Assembly (NCBI GenBank): GCA_949292785.1
Contig: CASFBK010000013.1
Location: 1 to 64,000 of the forward strand
From: an uncultured Eubacteriales bacterium
GTDB taxonomy: Bacteria; Bacillota; Clostridia; Lachnospirales; Lachnospiraceae
Reading direction: 5' to 3'
DNA length: 64,000 nucleotides
Shown: positions 1 through 11,874 of the stretch, in pieces
How the letters are laid out: each line of letters begins with the position of its first letter
Numbering within the stretch: the stretch's first letter is position 1
Translations under genes and position numbers: made by a program
Notes under the pieces: model-generated
What the model saw: only the letters and a program-made list of their open reading frames with translations
Databases searched by the model: none
Told to the model about the DNA's origin: nothing

Positions 1-51
1 CCGATGGTTAAGCGGCAGCAATACTATGCTTCGCTGCAGGAGGCAGCATAA
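1..51 (+). CDS. Possible C-terminal tail of a gene entering from the left
   Basis: Frame 1 is open from the first base to a TAA at 49-51 and would end in ...QYYASLQEAA. Only 16 residues are visible, so no family can be assigned and it may be chance. The following 130 bases hold no gene that I can support. Confidence 0.2.
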   Translation, partial: PMVKRQQYYASLQEAA

Positions 52-184
52 GGTCGAACATTCTTGAGAAAAAAGTGTAAACCAATATTGACAATATCAC
101 AGTCATCATCTGTGCTGCCATACAGTTATAATAAATCGGGGCTTCCGCCTGCCGTTGGCGTAGTCGTTAAAAATATAATGTTTT

Positions 185-249
185 TCATCCCGCATACCTC
201 TTATTCCTTATAATCCTTGAACCGCCGAACACTTCAGACATCTCCATTC
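185..249 (-). pseudogene. Aldo/keto reductase C-terminal remnant
   Basis: Read on the minus strand, this stretch encodes MEMSEVFGGSRIIRN followed by a few residues and TGA. It matches the tail of the intact aldo/keto reductase at 17022-18032 (MEMSEVFGGSKVIKN), and the DNA is also clearly similar. No upstream part of the gene is present: the bases on the 5' side belong to the 3' end of bglA. It is a 3' fragment left after the body of the gene was lost or replaced. Confidence 0.7.
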
Positions 250-252
250 TTC

Positions 253-3553
<3,301 letters not shown>

Positions 3554-3657
3554 ACTCAATTCCTCCTTATGAGATTAGAGCCCAAATTTATATTTATGAT
3601 CTTTCGATAATAGGAACAGTGAACTGGCTCTTTGAACACCGTTCCTTGTATGCTTTC

Positions 3658-3720
3658 ATTATAAATAAATTACCAGCCTTACAGAAGTTCCGATTGGTTT
3701 CGCAGTATATACCCAAAGGT
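3658..3720 (-). promoter_or_regulatory. Redox-island promoter, copy 1
   Basis: Minus-strand element: operator ACCTTTGGGTATATACTG starting at 3720, the sequence AACTTCTGT around the -35 region, and a TATAAT -10 box at 3663-3658. The distance from the first operator base to the -10 box is 57 bases, identical in the copies at 10306-10368, 18092-18154 and 24889-24951. The -35 hexamer (TTCTGT) is poor, so an activator is expected. It reads into bglP. Confidence 0.7.
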
Positions 3721-3733
3721 GTTCACTTTGATT

Positions 3734-4183
3734 TCATAGTCTCTTCGACAGCCTTTGTGCTTCGTCAGAAGTAGTTGCCATTCCTTCATATTTCATGCCA
3801 TACATCCGCGCAAACCGGCTCATTGTATATTCTGCCTTTTCCAGCATCCACGGCTCCGGCGCAGCACCTTGGAACAGAAATACAAATTTTCTTCCCTTCA
3901 GCGCCCCGGACGGTACCGGACCGTAGAAACGGTCGATCAGATTCCGAACCATGCCACTCATGTTGTGCCAGTAAACAGGAGATCCGATGACAACGGTATC
4001 TGTTTCTTTCATTTTCTCAACGATCTGGGAAAACTGGTCATCCTCAAAGCTCTGTCCATAACCGTATACTTTGTAATCCACCAGATTCAGCGTCTGATAC
4101 GCTTTACCATTCATCAGCGTTTCTGCCAGTTCTGCCGTGTTTCCATTTTTATTCGGGCTACCATTGATAAACAATATACTCAT
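3734..4183 (-). CDS. Flavodoxin-like NAD(P)H-dependent oxidoreductase
   Basis: Cytoplasmic flavodoxin-fold protein of 149 residues with no signal sequence. It begins SILFINGSPNKNGNTAEL, where GSPNKNGNT is the FMN phosphate-binding loop, and has VVIGSPVYWHNMSG in the middle, typical of the NADPH-dependent FMN reductase and quinone reductase superfamily. It is somewhat short for the family, so the C-terminal end may be trimmed. RBS AAGGAGG precedes ATG 4183. It follows the CMD remnant at 4187-4384 and is the last gene of the run that starts at 10263. Confidence 0.8.
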   Translation of the reverse strand: MSILFINGSPNKNGNTAELAETLMNGKAYQTLNLVDYKVYGYGQSFEDDQFSQIVEKMKETDTVVIGSPVYWHNMSGMVRNLIDRFYGPVPSGALKGRKFVFLFQGAAPEPWMLEKAEYTMSRFARMYGMKYEGMATTSDEAQRLSKRL

Positions 4184-4186
4184 TTC

Positions 4187-4384
4187 TTATTCCTCCTTAT
4201 ATACTTCCTGTATTAATGGGAACGTACTCCATGCCTTTGGTCAACCGCAGTAAAAAGCCAACTGCATTACGATTTCCACCGCTTCTTCTTTTGTGATTCC
4301 ATGTTCCTTACCAAGCACCAAATGAGATTTGAGCTGTGGATACAGTCCTATATCAGCAAAAATTTCTTCCACTCTGGTTTCATT
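4187..4384 (-). pseudogene. Carboxymuconolactone decarboxylase fragment with internal stop
   Basis: Directly after the stop of the flavodoxin at 4385, and in the same frame, the minus strand reads VEEIFADIGLYPQLKSHLVL, then KEHGITKEEAVEIVMQLAFY and CG, then TGA, then PKAWSTFPLIQEVYKEE and a TAA. The CMD family normally has Trp in CGWPKAW, so a TGG to TGA change is the simplest explanation. The N-terminal half of the domain is missing. It is a remnant, possibly of a CMD gene once placed between the two flavodoxins. Confidence 0.7.
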
Positions 4385-4888
4385 TCAGAATTCTTCCTTT
4401 TTAATCTGTGCAATCCATGCTTCAATTTTTGTATCCTCTGTCACCAATTCCGAGCCACCCGAAGAATCAAACTGGACTTTCATTTCATGGGAAAAAGCCG
4501 CACCTTTGCAAGCCTTTTTCATGTCCTTCATCACATGCCCCGGCCAGCCTCCATGCGTCTGAAATGGAATCACTGTCTTCCCGTTCCAATCACAAGACTT
4601 CAAAAATGACAAAACTGCGGGAGCCATCGTATACCACCATGTGGGAGTTCCCACTGCAATGACATCATAGTCTTTCGGATTCATCTCTAATGGTTTAATT
4701 TCCGGGCAATACGCACGATTGACCTCCCGCTGACCCTGTTCCACAATCTCATTGTAAGAGCCCGTATATGGATTTACCGTCTCAATCTGGGCAATATCTG
4801 CGTCCGTAGCTTTCTGCAGCCACTGTGCAATCCTTTTGGTGTTGCCATTCGATACGGAATAGTACACAATCAACATTCTTTTTTTCAT
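4385..4888 (-). CDS. Flavodoxin
   Basis: Cytoplasmic flavodoxin of 167 residues. MLIVYYSVSNGNTKRIAQWL carries the classical FMN phosphate loop (S-x-S-x-G-N-T), AVGTPTWWYTMAPAV is the flavin-stacking region with paired Trp, and a ThrHisGlyGly segment lies near residue 110. The start is ATG 4888 with AAGGAG upstream; the open frame continues to 4939 but without an RBS. Its C-terminus closely matches the remnant at 18156-18293, so the two were paralogues. A CMD fragment follows in the same frame after its stop. Confidence 0.85.
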   Translation of the reverse strand: MKKRMLIVYYSVSNGNTKRIAQWLQKATDADIAQIETVNPYTGSYNEIVEQGQREVNRAYCPEIKPLEMNPKDYDVIAVGTPTWWYTMAPAVLSFLKSCDWNGKTVIPFQTHGGWPGHVMKDMKKACKGAAFSHEMKVQFDSSGGSELVTEDTKIEAWIAQIKKEEF

Positions 4889-4919
4889 CCTGTCCACACT
4901 CCTTGTTATTCCATCCCTT

Positions 4920-6482
4920 TTACTGGCCGCCGAAGACATCCGTCAAAAAACTATCATAGGCGTCAAACCAGTCCTCTCGATAGCCAAACCCGTGAGGGCG
5001 ACCATCCAACTGCAGCCGCTCTACCCGTACCCCGGCAGTTTCTGCCGCGTCTGCATTGGCAAGAAACTGCTCATAAAACGGATCACGAGTACCATAGCAA
5101 TAAAAAGTGGGCGGCAGATTTCCGGCACGGAGCATTTCCACATCTGTACTGCCCACACTGAGCCTGCCATAAAAGGAATAGATCATTCCATCGGCTGCTG
5201 CGTCTGCGGAAACTTCATCCAAAGTGTCCGGGATATAATCTGCATCCAATGCCGTACCATTGACCAGACCGTCATAATTTAGCAGCATCTCACCCGCAAG
5301 GATACCTCCTGCGGAAAAACCCATTACCGCGATGTCGCTTTCATCAATTCCATACACATCCGCATTTTTACGTACAAATCGGACAGCGCGAGCCAAATCC
5401 AGGGCACCTTCTTCCTGGGTATAAGGGCGCAGCCGGTAATTTACCACAAAGCTCTGATAGCCCCGGCTTGCTAGTTCTTCGGCAACCGGTGTTCCCTCGT
5501 TCTCATCGCTACGGAACTGGAAAGCGCCTCCTGCGCAGATTAGCACTGCCCCTTTCACTTCTGCTCCTTCCGGTACGGGAAAACTCACAAGATAGGGGCG
5601 AAAATCCGGGTCATCCGAATAATTCCCATTATTTTGAGTATATTCGGTAGTTGCCGGGGTATTGCCTTCTTCCCATAAGTAGAGCGTCTGGCTATTATGG
5701 GCATCGGCTGCCGCAGTCAAAACTGTGCTACCGTTGCCACTCTCCGGTAACTCTACCGCTGCATTAATTCCAAGTCCCTGTGCCCATTCCACAACTGTTT
5801 CCTCGCTTTCTGCCACATCATTTCGAGATAAAACCAATTCATTTCCCATCATCAAAGCCCCCGGCTGAAGTTCGGAAATGATATCCACTGTATTGGAAGC
5901 ACCGCTTCCACCGTGGGTAATAAATGGAATAATGGTCTTTGCTCCAAAATCATATTCCTCCAGGAAGGAATAGACCGCCATGGGCATATCTCCCCACCAG
6001 TTAGGGAAACCTAAAAATACATATTCGTACTGCTCAAAATTTTCCACATGTGTGGCTAATTCCGGACGGAAATCAGAATCTTGTTCATCTGCTGCCTGAT
6101 CTACCAATGGGTCATGCTCGACAGGATAGTCCTCCGTTGTTTCAATGCGGAATAAATCTCCGCCTACCGTTTCCTGGATTAGTTTTGCAACATACTCGGT
6201 ATTACCCAGCTTTTCACCGTCTCTTATGACAATGCTGGCACCGGCAACGGCATCTACCGTGTCCACATCCTCCGGCACCGAAAAATAGGCAATCAGCACA
6301 TTGGAGCTTGCTGTCTGTGATTCTTCCGACGCAAAGGCACTACTTTCTTCTGTACCAGACGCATCTGCCTGACTGTCTGCAGGCGCATCTTTCTTAGAAG
6401 ACTCGGCGTTATTACTGGTTCCGCAGGCTGCAAGTCCTAAACTGAGAACAGTAATCAATAAAAGAGCAATTATTCGTCTCAT
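4920..6482 (-). CDS. Lipoprotein: flavodoxin fused to alpha/beta hydrolase
   Basis: A 520-residue exported fusion. Residues 1-20 are a lipoprotein signal with lipobox LAAC. A Ser/Glu/Ala-rich linker leads to a flavodoxin domain at about 55-235 (NVLIAYFSVPEDVD, FLGFPNWWGDMPMAV, PFITHGGSG). From about 265 an alpha/beta hydrolase of the BD-FAE/lipase type follows: GFSAGG nucleophile Ser near 390, Asp in GTRDPF near 467, His in RPHGFG near 497. ATG 6482 is fixed by AAGGAGGAG upstream. A surface-anchored flavodoxin joined to an esterase-like domain is unusual; the substrate is unknown. The flavodoxin half resembles the lipoprotein at 10412-11179 and the hydrolase half resembles the one at 9220-10263. 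Confidence 0.85.
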   Translation of the reverse strand: MRRIIALLLITVLSLGLAACGTSNNAESSKKDAPADSQADASGTEESSAFASEESQTASSNVLIAYFSVPEDVDTVDAVAGASIVIRDGEKLGNTEYVAKLIQETVGGDLFRIETTEDYPVEHDPLVDQAADEQDSDFRPELATHVENFEQYEYVFLGFPNWWGDMPMAVYSFLEEYDFGAKTIIPFITHGGSGASNTVDIISELQPGALMMGNELVLSRNDVAESEETVVEWAQGLGINAAVELPESGNGSTVLTAAADAHNSQTLYLWEEGNTPATTEYTQNNGNYSDDPDFRPYLVSFPVPEGAEVKGAVLICAGGAFQFRSDENEGTPVAEELASRGYQSFVVNYRLRPYTQEEGALDLARAVRFVRKNADVYGIDESDIAVMGFSAGGILAGEMLLNYDGLVNGTALDADYIPDTLDEVSADAAADGMIYSFYGRLSVGSTDVEMLRAGNLPPTFYCYGTRDPFYEQFLANADAAETAGVRVERLQLDGRPHGFGYREDWFDAYDSFLTDVFGGQ

Positions 6483-6528
6483 TGCGTATCTCCTCCTTAT
6501 CAAAATCTCGTTTCTAACATCTCTTATC

Positions 6529-8010
6529 TTAATGAGAAAACAACCATCCCATAATTTCTTCGTCATAAGCGAAAAGACCGCCTCCGCCATGCTCATTCGA
6601 AACATTTTGTTCTGTAAAATACTCATGCTCTTTTATATCCAAAACAAGCAGCTCATTGATTTCCGCCTCGGTTAATCCCTGCTGCTCATACAGTTCATGA
6701 AGAGTATCATAAGCCTCCTGGGTTGGTTCGGAACCATAGTATTCATCATTGCGACCAATGGCAAAATACACCGGCAACTGCTGCTCAGCCACAGATTCAA
6801 ATTCTCCATCCCACTGAGAGCTGACCTGCAGATAAGCAGTAAATAAATCCGGGCGCTTGTCCATCACAATAGACATCGTTTCTCCGCCGCCGGAATAACC
6901 GTTTCCATATACCTTTGAGGCATCGATGTTATATTGCTCCAGAAAATACTCCACCAGAGCAATCGTCTGATTTGCGGAAGTCTCTCCCCAATCGCTTAAC
7001 TGTGGAGCCACAACAATCATTTCGCTATTGTATTTCTGCGCTTCAAAACCGAACGCTTCAGACTGTATATTTGCGGCAACTCCTTGGAAATACAGCCCTT
7101 CATAGCCTGGCAGAGTAAAGTACAGTGCATACGGTTCGCTTCCATCGTAGCTCTCTGGAATATAGACATTGTAGTGGATATCGCCCTCACCCACGGAATG
7201 AAACACATTGTCGATGACAAAGCCTCGGTATTCTTCCGTTCCCTCTGTAACGTAACCAAGTGCGCTTTCTTCCGGTTTTGTATCCGTGGTTTCCATTCCT
7301 GTTTCATACTGACTTCCACCGGCATCCTCTATATTGTCTGTTTGCTCCAGCATACCGATGCGTGTGAGCCATGCTGCTACATCTTCCAGACTGGAATTAT
7401 GAACACGATAGCCCTCCAGAACCGTTGCCTCTTCCGAAGCCTCACGGATATAGTCCATGCTGACATCAATCCCATTGTCACTGCTGGTGCAGAATGGCAC
7501 AATGATCTTTCCCGTCAAATCATAGCTTTCCAAAAAGCTGCCAACTGCCATGGGCGCATTAAACCACCAGATTGGATAACCCACATAAATAACATCGTAA
7601 GCATCCAGATTCTCCGGCTGAGCCGCTAATCCCGGTCTTAAATTCAACGCTTCCTCAATCCACGCCGTGGCAGCAGTTCCCCAGAAAGCGCTGCGATAAT
7701 ATCGCTCTGTTCGGATTTGATACAAATCTGCTCCCGTAAGTTCCTGTATCATTTTTGCCGCGGCTTCGGTATCGCTGCCCTCCGCAGCCTGATTAGAATT
7801 GGGCGTTGCCGATGCCATGGCGTCCATCGTATCCGGAATCTCACCCGCCCTCGAAAAATACACGACCAGGGAGCGTGTCCCCTCCTCACCGGCTGTTATC
7901 TCGCTGCCAACATTCGCGATTCGACCGCCGAAGAACAGATACCAACAGGCAATTCCAATCAGCATTACAAGAACAACCATAATAAACGGCCACTTTTTTC
8001 TTTTTTTCAT
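6529..8010 (-). CDS. Membrane-anchored flavodoxin fused to esterase domain
   Basis: A 493-residue protein with a basic N-terminus (MKKRKK) and one hydrophobic segment at about 8-28, giving an anchor with the rest outside. A flavodoxin domain covers about 45-220 (SLVVYFSRAGEIP, VGYPIWWFNAPMAV, PFCTSSDNG). A PHB-depolymerase or esterase-like hydrolase fills about 260-493, with GNGYSGGG nucleophile Ser near 373, Asp in GRNDEYY near 422 and His in NEHGGGG near 474. It is the second flavodoxin-hydrolase fusion in tandem, but its hydrolase belongs to a different subfamily from its neighbour's. RBS AAAGGA precedes ATG 8010. Confidence 0.83.
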   Translation of the reverse strand: MKKRKKWPFIMVVLVMLIGIACWYLFFGGRIANVGSEITAGEEGTRSLVVYFSRAGEIPDTMDAMASATPNSNQAAEGSDTEAAAKMIQELTGADLYQIRTERYYRSAFWGTAATAWIEEALNLRPGLAAQPENLDAYDVIYVGYPIWWFNAPMAVGSFLESYDLTGKIIVPFCTSSDNGIDVSMDYIREASEEATVLEGYRVHNSSLEDVAAWLTRIGMLEQTDNIEDAGGSQYETGMETTDTKPEESALGYVTEGTEEYRGFVIDNVFHSVGEGDIHYNVYIPESYDGSEPYALYFTLPGYEGLYFQGVAANIQSEAFGFEAQKYNSEMIVVAPQLSDWGETSANQTIALVEYFLEQYNIDASKVYGNGYSGGGETMSIVMDKRPDLFTAYLQVSSQWDGEFESVAEQQLPVYFAIGRNDEYYGSEPTQEAYDTLHELYEQQGLTEAEINELLVLDIKEHEYFTEQNVSNEHGGGGLFAYDEEIMGWLFSH

Positions 8011-8076
8011 GTTGCATCCTTTCTACTTATACCCAAAGGGTGTTTCTTGAACTTTTATTTGTTCTGTATGTTCTAA

Positions 8077-9177
8077 TCAACGAAGGCACTCTTTCACAAT
8101 GCCTGTGACCTCATCCATAGAAAACATAGTTGAAATATCAATTCCTTTTATTGCTTTGGCAGAAACCTCGCCGTCAAAATACATATCAACACCAAGCTCC
8201 CCAAAAAGCCCAGTCATATTATCAACAGATTCCTCTATGCTTCCCTCATAACCAAACACATCCTTAAAGTATCGGCGAATATCGGTATCATGGTATTTTG
8301 CCATAGCTTTCAGGAAGCGGGGGAATAGCGTTGTCAGACTCTTTCGATAAGAGGCACCGTACAAAACCTCCGGAATGAATTCCAATTCATAGATGTCATA
8401 CGCATAATTTTCTTCTTTACCAAGTCCTAACCGTCCGGAAGTCGAAATTGCCGCTCCATAAAGAATCACACCACGGACATCCGCATTCTTCGGATTCTCT
8501 TTCAATTCTTTTGTTGCTTTAAGGACATTCCGAATCACAGAAATACCAATGTCATAGGATACCGGATTCTTATCTCCAAGGGTGGAAGCCGATAATTGTA
8601 CCAATGTGACTAATCCGGTATAGGCTGTCATTTCCGCCCCAAGAAACATGGAATACTTCGGTACAAGAATCGCCGTATCTGCTGCAATGCCATAAGCAGT
8701 GCCAAAATCCCCGGTTCTGGAATCTGCTGATACAGCACCCAGACCATACTCCGAACCACTTGAAGGGTAGGTGGGCATCAGAATCAACGGCAGCTTTTTA
8801 AGACCATAGGGGCTCTTTTCCGCCTTTACATACGCCCAGAGTTCATCCGTATGATAAGTACCAAATGCAATCAGCTTTGCACAGTCCATAATGTTTGCCC
8901 CGCCGGCGCCGATTATAAGCTCAATCCCCTTTTCTTTTACAAGACGAATTCCATTTTCAATATCAGCCAGTTCCCTGGAAGCATTCCCAAGCTCATAAAA
9001 AATGCCGCCGGCGCTTTCCACTGCCTTTTTTACCTCATCATAACAGCCATTCTTTTTGGCAGAACCGCCGCCATAGACAAATAGTATCTTTTTTCCTGCA
9101 GTAAGTGCCGATAAATCTGCCGCAGGATTATTTCGAAACAATAATTTTGTGTCATTTCTCAGTTGAAAATCTTTCAT
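8077..9177 (-). CDS. Iron-alcohol-dehydrogenase family protein lacking metal ligands
   Basis: A 366-residue member of the iron-containing ADH family. The nucleotide-binding parts are kept: FVYGGGSAKKNGCYDEV and GAGGANIMDCAKLI. The Asp-His and His-His metal motifs seen in the three other copies here (for example FDTLSHAMETY and EHQLGAYTDCNHG) are replaced by TAYTGLVTLVQLSAS and NYAYDIYELEF. No histidine remains in those positions, so it is probably not a metal-dependent dehydrogenase. ATG 9177 is chosen over the ATG at 9183 because GGAGG lies 9 bases before it. It sits between two exported hydrolase genes. Confidence 0.75.
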   Translation of the reverse strand: MKDFQLRNDTKLLFRNNPAADLSALTAGKKILFVYGGGSAKKNGCYDEVKKAVESAGGIFYELGNASRELADIENGIRLVKEKGIELIIGAGGANIMDCAKLIAFGTYHTDELWAYVKAEKSPYGLKKLPLILMPTYPSSGSEYGLGAVSADSRTGDFGTAYGIAADTAILVPKYSMFLGAEMTAYTGLVTLVQLSASTLGDKNPVSYDIGISVIRNVLKATKELKENPKNADVRGVILYGAAISTSGRLGLGKEENYAYDIYELEFIPEVLYGASYRKSLTTLFPRFLKAMAKYHDTDIRRYFKDVFGYEGSIEESVDNMTGLFGELGVDMYFDGEVSAKAIKGIDISTMFSMDEVTGIVKECLR

Positions 9178-9219
9178 TAACATAAACCTCCATTTTGCTT
9201 TACAAATGATACCTTTGAG

Positions 9220-10263
9220 TTATATTTGCTTTTGCCAGAATGCGATTGCCTCATCAAGCCATCCTTCTGCCACCGTACCTGTTCCCAGTCCAAAGCCATG
9301 CCCCAACCCTGGATAAGAATGAAATTCTGTGTCAATTCCCAGTGTACTCATAGCGTCAAGCCGTCGCTTCATAACGCGCCAGCTTGCAATCCCATCACTT
9401 TCTCCAACCGTCACGAATGTCGCGGGGTCACTTTCGCTGTATTCGCTCAATCCGGTATATTGCATAATGACCGCTGCCGGCTGTGGAAAGATGTCTGCTC
9501 CAAAAGCTGCCGTTCCATAGGCGCCAAGCCATGCCGCCATTCTTGCACCGGCACTGCCACCCCACAGAGAATAGCCTTCAGGGTTCACTTCCAGTTCCTC
9601 CGCATGCTCAAAGATATATTGAATGGCACGAGCCAGGTCTTCACAGGCCGTCTGTGCACCGGGTCGATAAATCAGGGCAAATGCGTTATATCCTTGCTTG
9701 GACAATTCCAAAGCGTGGGGAAAACTGTCCTGCATGGCACCCACATAGGCAAATGCCCCGCCCGCATTACAGATTGCAAATCTTTCACCAGGATTTCCCT
9801 TGAAAAAGAACAACCCTGTATCTTCTTTTGCCGGGTCAGCCGCCTTTTCTTCCTCTGTATAAATGTCATAAAAGATGGTATCACCGGAGGCAGCATGCTC
9901 TTTCATGTAATTTGTAATCGCTACCGTTTCATTCGGGTCGATATTGTTATACCAGGTCAACCGCAGTTCTCCCAGTGTATCCCCGCTATAATAACCAGTG
10001 TCTACCGGAAAAATCAGTCTGCCATAATTTCCGAAAACAGGATCATTTATTACATCGGATATGGCTGTGTCAACAGTATATGGAGTGCTTATGTCTGCAT
10101 TGTCCATATAATCCACCTCGGACTTTGCTTTAATAGAGTTAGTTGGCATATCCTGCTCCTCCTGATTTCGCTTTGTTCCATCTGTATTTCCACAGGCATT
10201 GATTATGGTCATAAACAGGACCGTCAGAATTCCCATTGCAATCATCCGTTTCAAAATATTCAT
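9220..10263 (-). CDS. Lipoprotein alpha/beta hydrolase
   Basis: A 347-residue lipoprotein with signal peptide and lipobox INAC at about residues 20-24. After a linker, residues about 100-347 form an alpha/beta hydrolase like the C-terminal half of the 4920-6482 fusion: GGSAG with nucleophile Ser near 237, Asp in ESDG near 290 and His in LGHGFG near 322. The ATG at 10263 lies only one base from GGAGGG, so translation may really begin at TTG 10254. It is the first gene after the promoter copy at 10306-10368 and heads the run down to 3734. Confidence 0.8.
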   Translation of the reverse strand: MNILKRMIAMGILTVLFMTIINACGNTDGTKRNQEEQDMPTNSIKAKSEVDYMDNADISTPYTVDTAISDVINDPVFGNYGRLIFPVDTGYYSGDTLGELRLTWYNNIDPNETVAITNYMKEHAASGDTIFYDIYTEEEKAADPAKEDTGLFFFKGNPGERFAICNAGGAFAYVGAMQDSFPHALELSKQGYNAFALIYRPGAQTACEDLARAIQYIFEHAEELEVNPEGYSLWGGSAGARMAAWLGAYGTAAFGADIFPQPAAVIMQYTGLSEYSESDPATFVTVGESDGIASWRVMKRRLDAMSTLGIDTEFHSYPGLGHGFGLGTGTVAEGWLDEAIAFWQKQI

Positions 10264-10305
10264 CCCTCCTGCCAGTAATTTTCTTCTACCTCATTTGCTA
10301 CCTAT

Positions 10306-10368
10306 AGTATAAAAAAATCGAGGCTCCTGCAGAAGTCTCGATTTGTTCATTAGTTTATACCCGCAGGT
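10306..10368 (-). promoter_or_regulatory. Redox-island promoter, copy 2
   Basis: Operator ACCTGCGGGTATAAACTAAT starts at 10368 and is embedded in the dyad TATAaCC / GGgTATA. A dyad GAGACTTCTGC / AGGAGCCTC overlaps the -35 region, and a TATACT -10 box lies at 10311-10306, 57 bases after the operator start. It drives the operon beginning with the lipoprotein hydrolase at 10263. Confidence 0.75.
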
Positions 10369-10411
10369 TATACCTAATCAACACCAGAAATGGTGCCATT
10401 CATGTGCGAAA

Positions 10412-11179
10412 TCATTCCTCCGTTTTCAAATCGAGACCATTGACCCAATCTGCAACATCGCTCTCTGCTCCTGATACACTGTTTCGTGAAAGAGAGAGAC
10501 CATCAAAAATAACCGTTGCGTTCGGCTGCAATTCGGAAATGGTCTGAATGGTTCTGGAAAAACCGCTTCCGCCGTGGGTGGTAAATGGGATAATCGTCTT
10601 TCCGCTGAAATCATATTCTTCAAGGAATGTATAAAGCGGCATAGGTAAATCGGCGTTCCAGTTAGGGAAACCTAAGAAAATCACATCATAGCTATCGGGA
10701 TTTTCTATATGTGTGGCAAGCTTTGGTCTTGCATTATCCGCTTTTTCATCATAAGCAAACTCCAAAAGTGGCTCGTGAGTTGTGGGATATTCCTGCACTG
10801 TTTCGATGGAGAACAGCTCTCCCCCTGTTTCCTGCTGGATAATCTGCGCAATGTATTGATTATTTCCCAAAACCTCTCCATCCACTGCTACACGGCTCGC
10901 ACCGGCTACCGTGTCTACATCATCCGTTTCCATAACGGAGAAGTACGCAATCAAAATATTACTGCTGCCTGATTCCTCAGTACCTGCGTTTTCTGCATCC
11001 TCTGCGCTTTCTGCACTGCCCTCTATGCTTTCTACGCTGCTGTTATCAGGCTCCGTTGTGAAATTTGCGTCCCCTGTTTCTGTCGGTGTATCCGCCTTAT
11101 TATTTTGATTACTATTTCCGCAAGCAGCCAGAGAAAGAACCAGCAGAACAGAAAGAAGTGTGGCTGTTAATTTTTTCAT
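10412..11179 (-). CDS. Flavodoxin lipoprotein
   Basis: A 255-residue exported flavodoxin. MKKLTATLLSVLLVLSLAAC is a canonical lipoprotein signal, followed by a low-complexity Asn/Thr/Ser/Glu linker to about residue 70. The flavodoxin domain then begins NILIAYFSVMETDDVD and contains FLGFPNWNADLPMPLYTF and PFTTHGGSG. It closely resembles the flavodoxin half of the 4920-6482 fusion. The S/T-x-T-G-x-T phosphate loop is replaced by an acidic segment with a long insertion, so FMN binding should be tested rather than assumed. RBS AAAGGAG. Last gene of the run starting at 14793. Confidence 0.85.
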   Translation of the reverse strand: MKKLTATLLSVLLVLSLAACGNSNQNNKADTPTETGDANFTTEPDNSSVESIEGSAESAEDAENAGTEESGSSNILIAYFSVMETDDVDTVAGASRVAVDGEVLGNNQYIAQIIQQETGGELFSIETVQEYPTTHEPLLEFAYDEKADNARPKLATHIENPDSYDVIFLGFPNWNADLPMPLYTFLEEYDFSGKTIIPFTTHGGSGFSRTIQTISELQPNATVIFDGLSLSRNSVSGAESDVADWVNGLDLKTEE

Positions 11180-11277
11180 TGTTGTTTCGCTCCTTTACTT
11201 TTTATAGTTATGAACGGCGCAGAAAAAAACTCAACCTTATGCGCCGCGAAGTACATGATTGCTCCCAATCATCTATG

Positions 11278-11826
11278 TCAACAGATGCTTTTACCCATCT
11301 GATACGACTGCTGCATAGCAGGATTCCTTTGAATATCCCCCAGCTGCCAAGCCCCAGCGCCATAGATGACTCCCATCTCCTTTGCGCCCGGCAGACATTC
11401 TATGTAACCCCGCAGCCCGTCAATCGTCCTTTCCATTGCTGCTTTTCCATCGGCAGCTGTAGCCATCAGATAAAACTCCTTGTTTTCCAGACCGGCTTTT
11501 TGCGCTCCACCCAAAGTGCGGTCTATCATGGTTTTCAGCTGTGCACACATGGTATAGAAGTATACGGGAGTAGCCAGAACGATTACATCGGCATCCCGCA
11601 TTTTCGCAATGACCTGTTCCATATCGTCCTGTTTCACACAGTGCCCCTTTGTTTTACAGGCATAGCAGGCAGAGCAATAGTCAATGGTAAGCTCCGAAAG
11701 CCGGATTTTATCCACTTGATTTCCTGCTTCTTCTGCGCCTTTCCTGAACTGCTCGCAAAGTGTATCTGAATTGCCGCCCTTACGGGGGCTTGATGAAATA
11801 ATCAATACATTTTTACTCATTTTCAT
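11278..11826 (-). CDS. Iron-sulfur flavoprotein-like NADPH-dependent FMN reductase
   Basis: Cytoplasmic 182-residue flavodoxin-fold protein. VLIISSSPRKGGNSDTL holds the FMN phosphate loop. CSACYACKTKGHC has the C-x2-C-x2-C-x5-C spacing known from iron-sulfur flavoproteins (Isf), so a 4Fe-4S cluster is possible. VLATPVYFYTMCAQLKTMIDR is the flavin-stacking region. ATG 11826 has AAGGAG six bases upstream. It could feed electrons to the membrane-anchored double flavodoxin encoded just upstream, but that is inference. Confidence 0.82.
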   Translation of the reverse strand: MKMSKNVLIISSSPRKGGNSDTLCEQFRKGAEEAGNQVDKIRLSELTIDYCSACYACKTKGHCVKQDDMEQVIAKMRDADVIVLATPVYFYTMCAQLKTMIDRTLGGAQKAGLENKEFYLMATAADGKAAMERTIDGLRGYIECLPGAKEMGVIYGAGAWQLGDIQRNPAMQQSYQMGKSIC

Positions 11827-11874
11827 TCTGAGCTCCTTCCTCATTCACTAATTCCTGAACATAGACATTCTCCT

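Noticed and set aside
3554..3733. LicT/BglG antiterminator site before bglP
   Set aside because: No RAT-like sequence overlapping a terminator was found; only the island-type promoter is present.
8018..8045. Operator-like ACCCTTTGGGTATAAG upstream of the 6529-8010 gene
   Set aside because: It matches only the first part of the island operator, lies about 30 bases from the start codon and has no -10 box at the fixed distance, so I do not count it as a fifth promoter.
9226..10278. 350-codon plus-strand frame
   Set aside because: It lies fully over the lipoprotein hydrolase, which has signal peptide, lipobox and catalytic motifs. Cys/Ser/His-rich composition marks it as a shadow.
11065..11769. 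234-codon plus-strand frame
   Set aside because: Antisense to the Isf-like reductase gene and to the start of the flavodoxin lipoprotein gene; no RBS and shadow-like composition.
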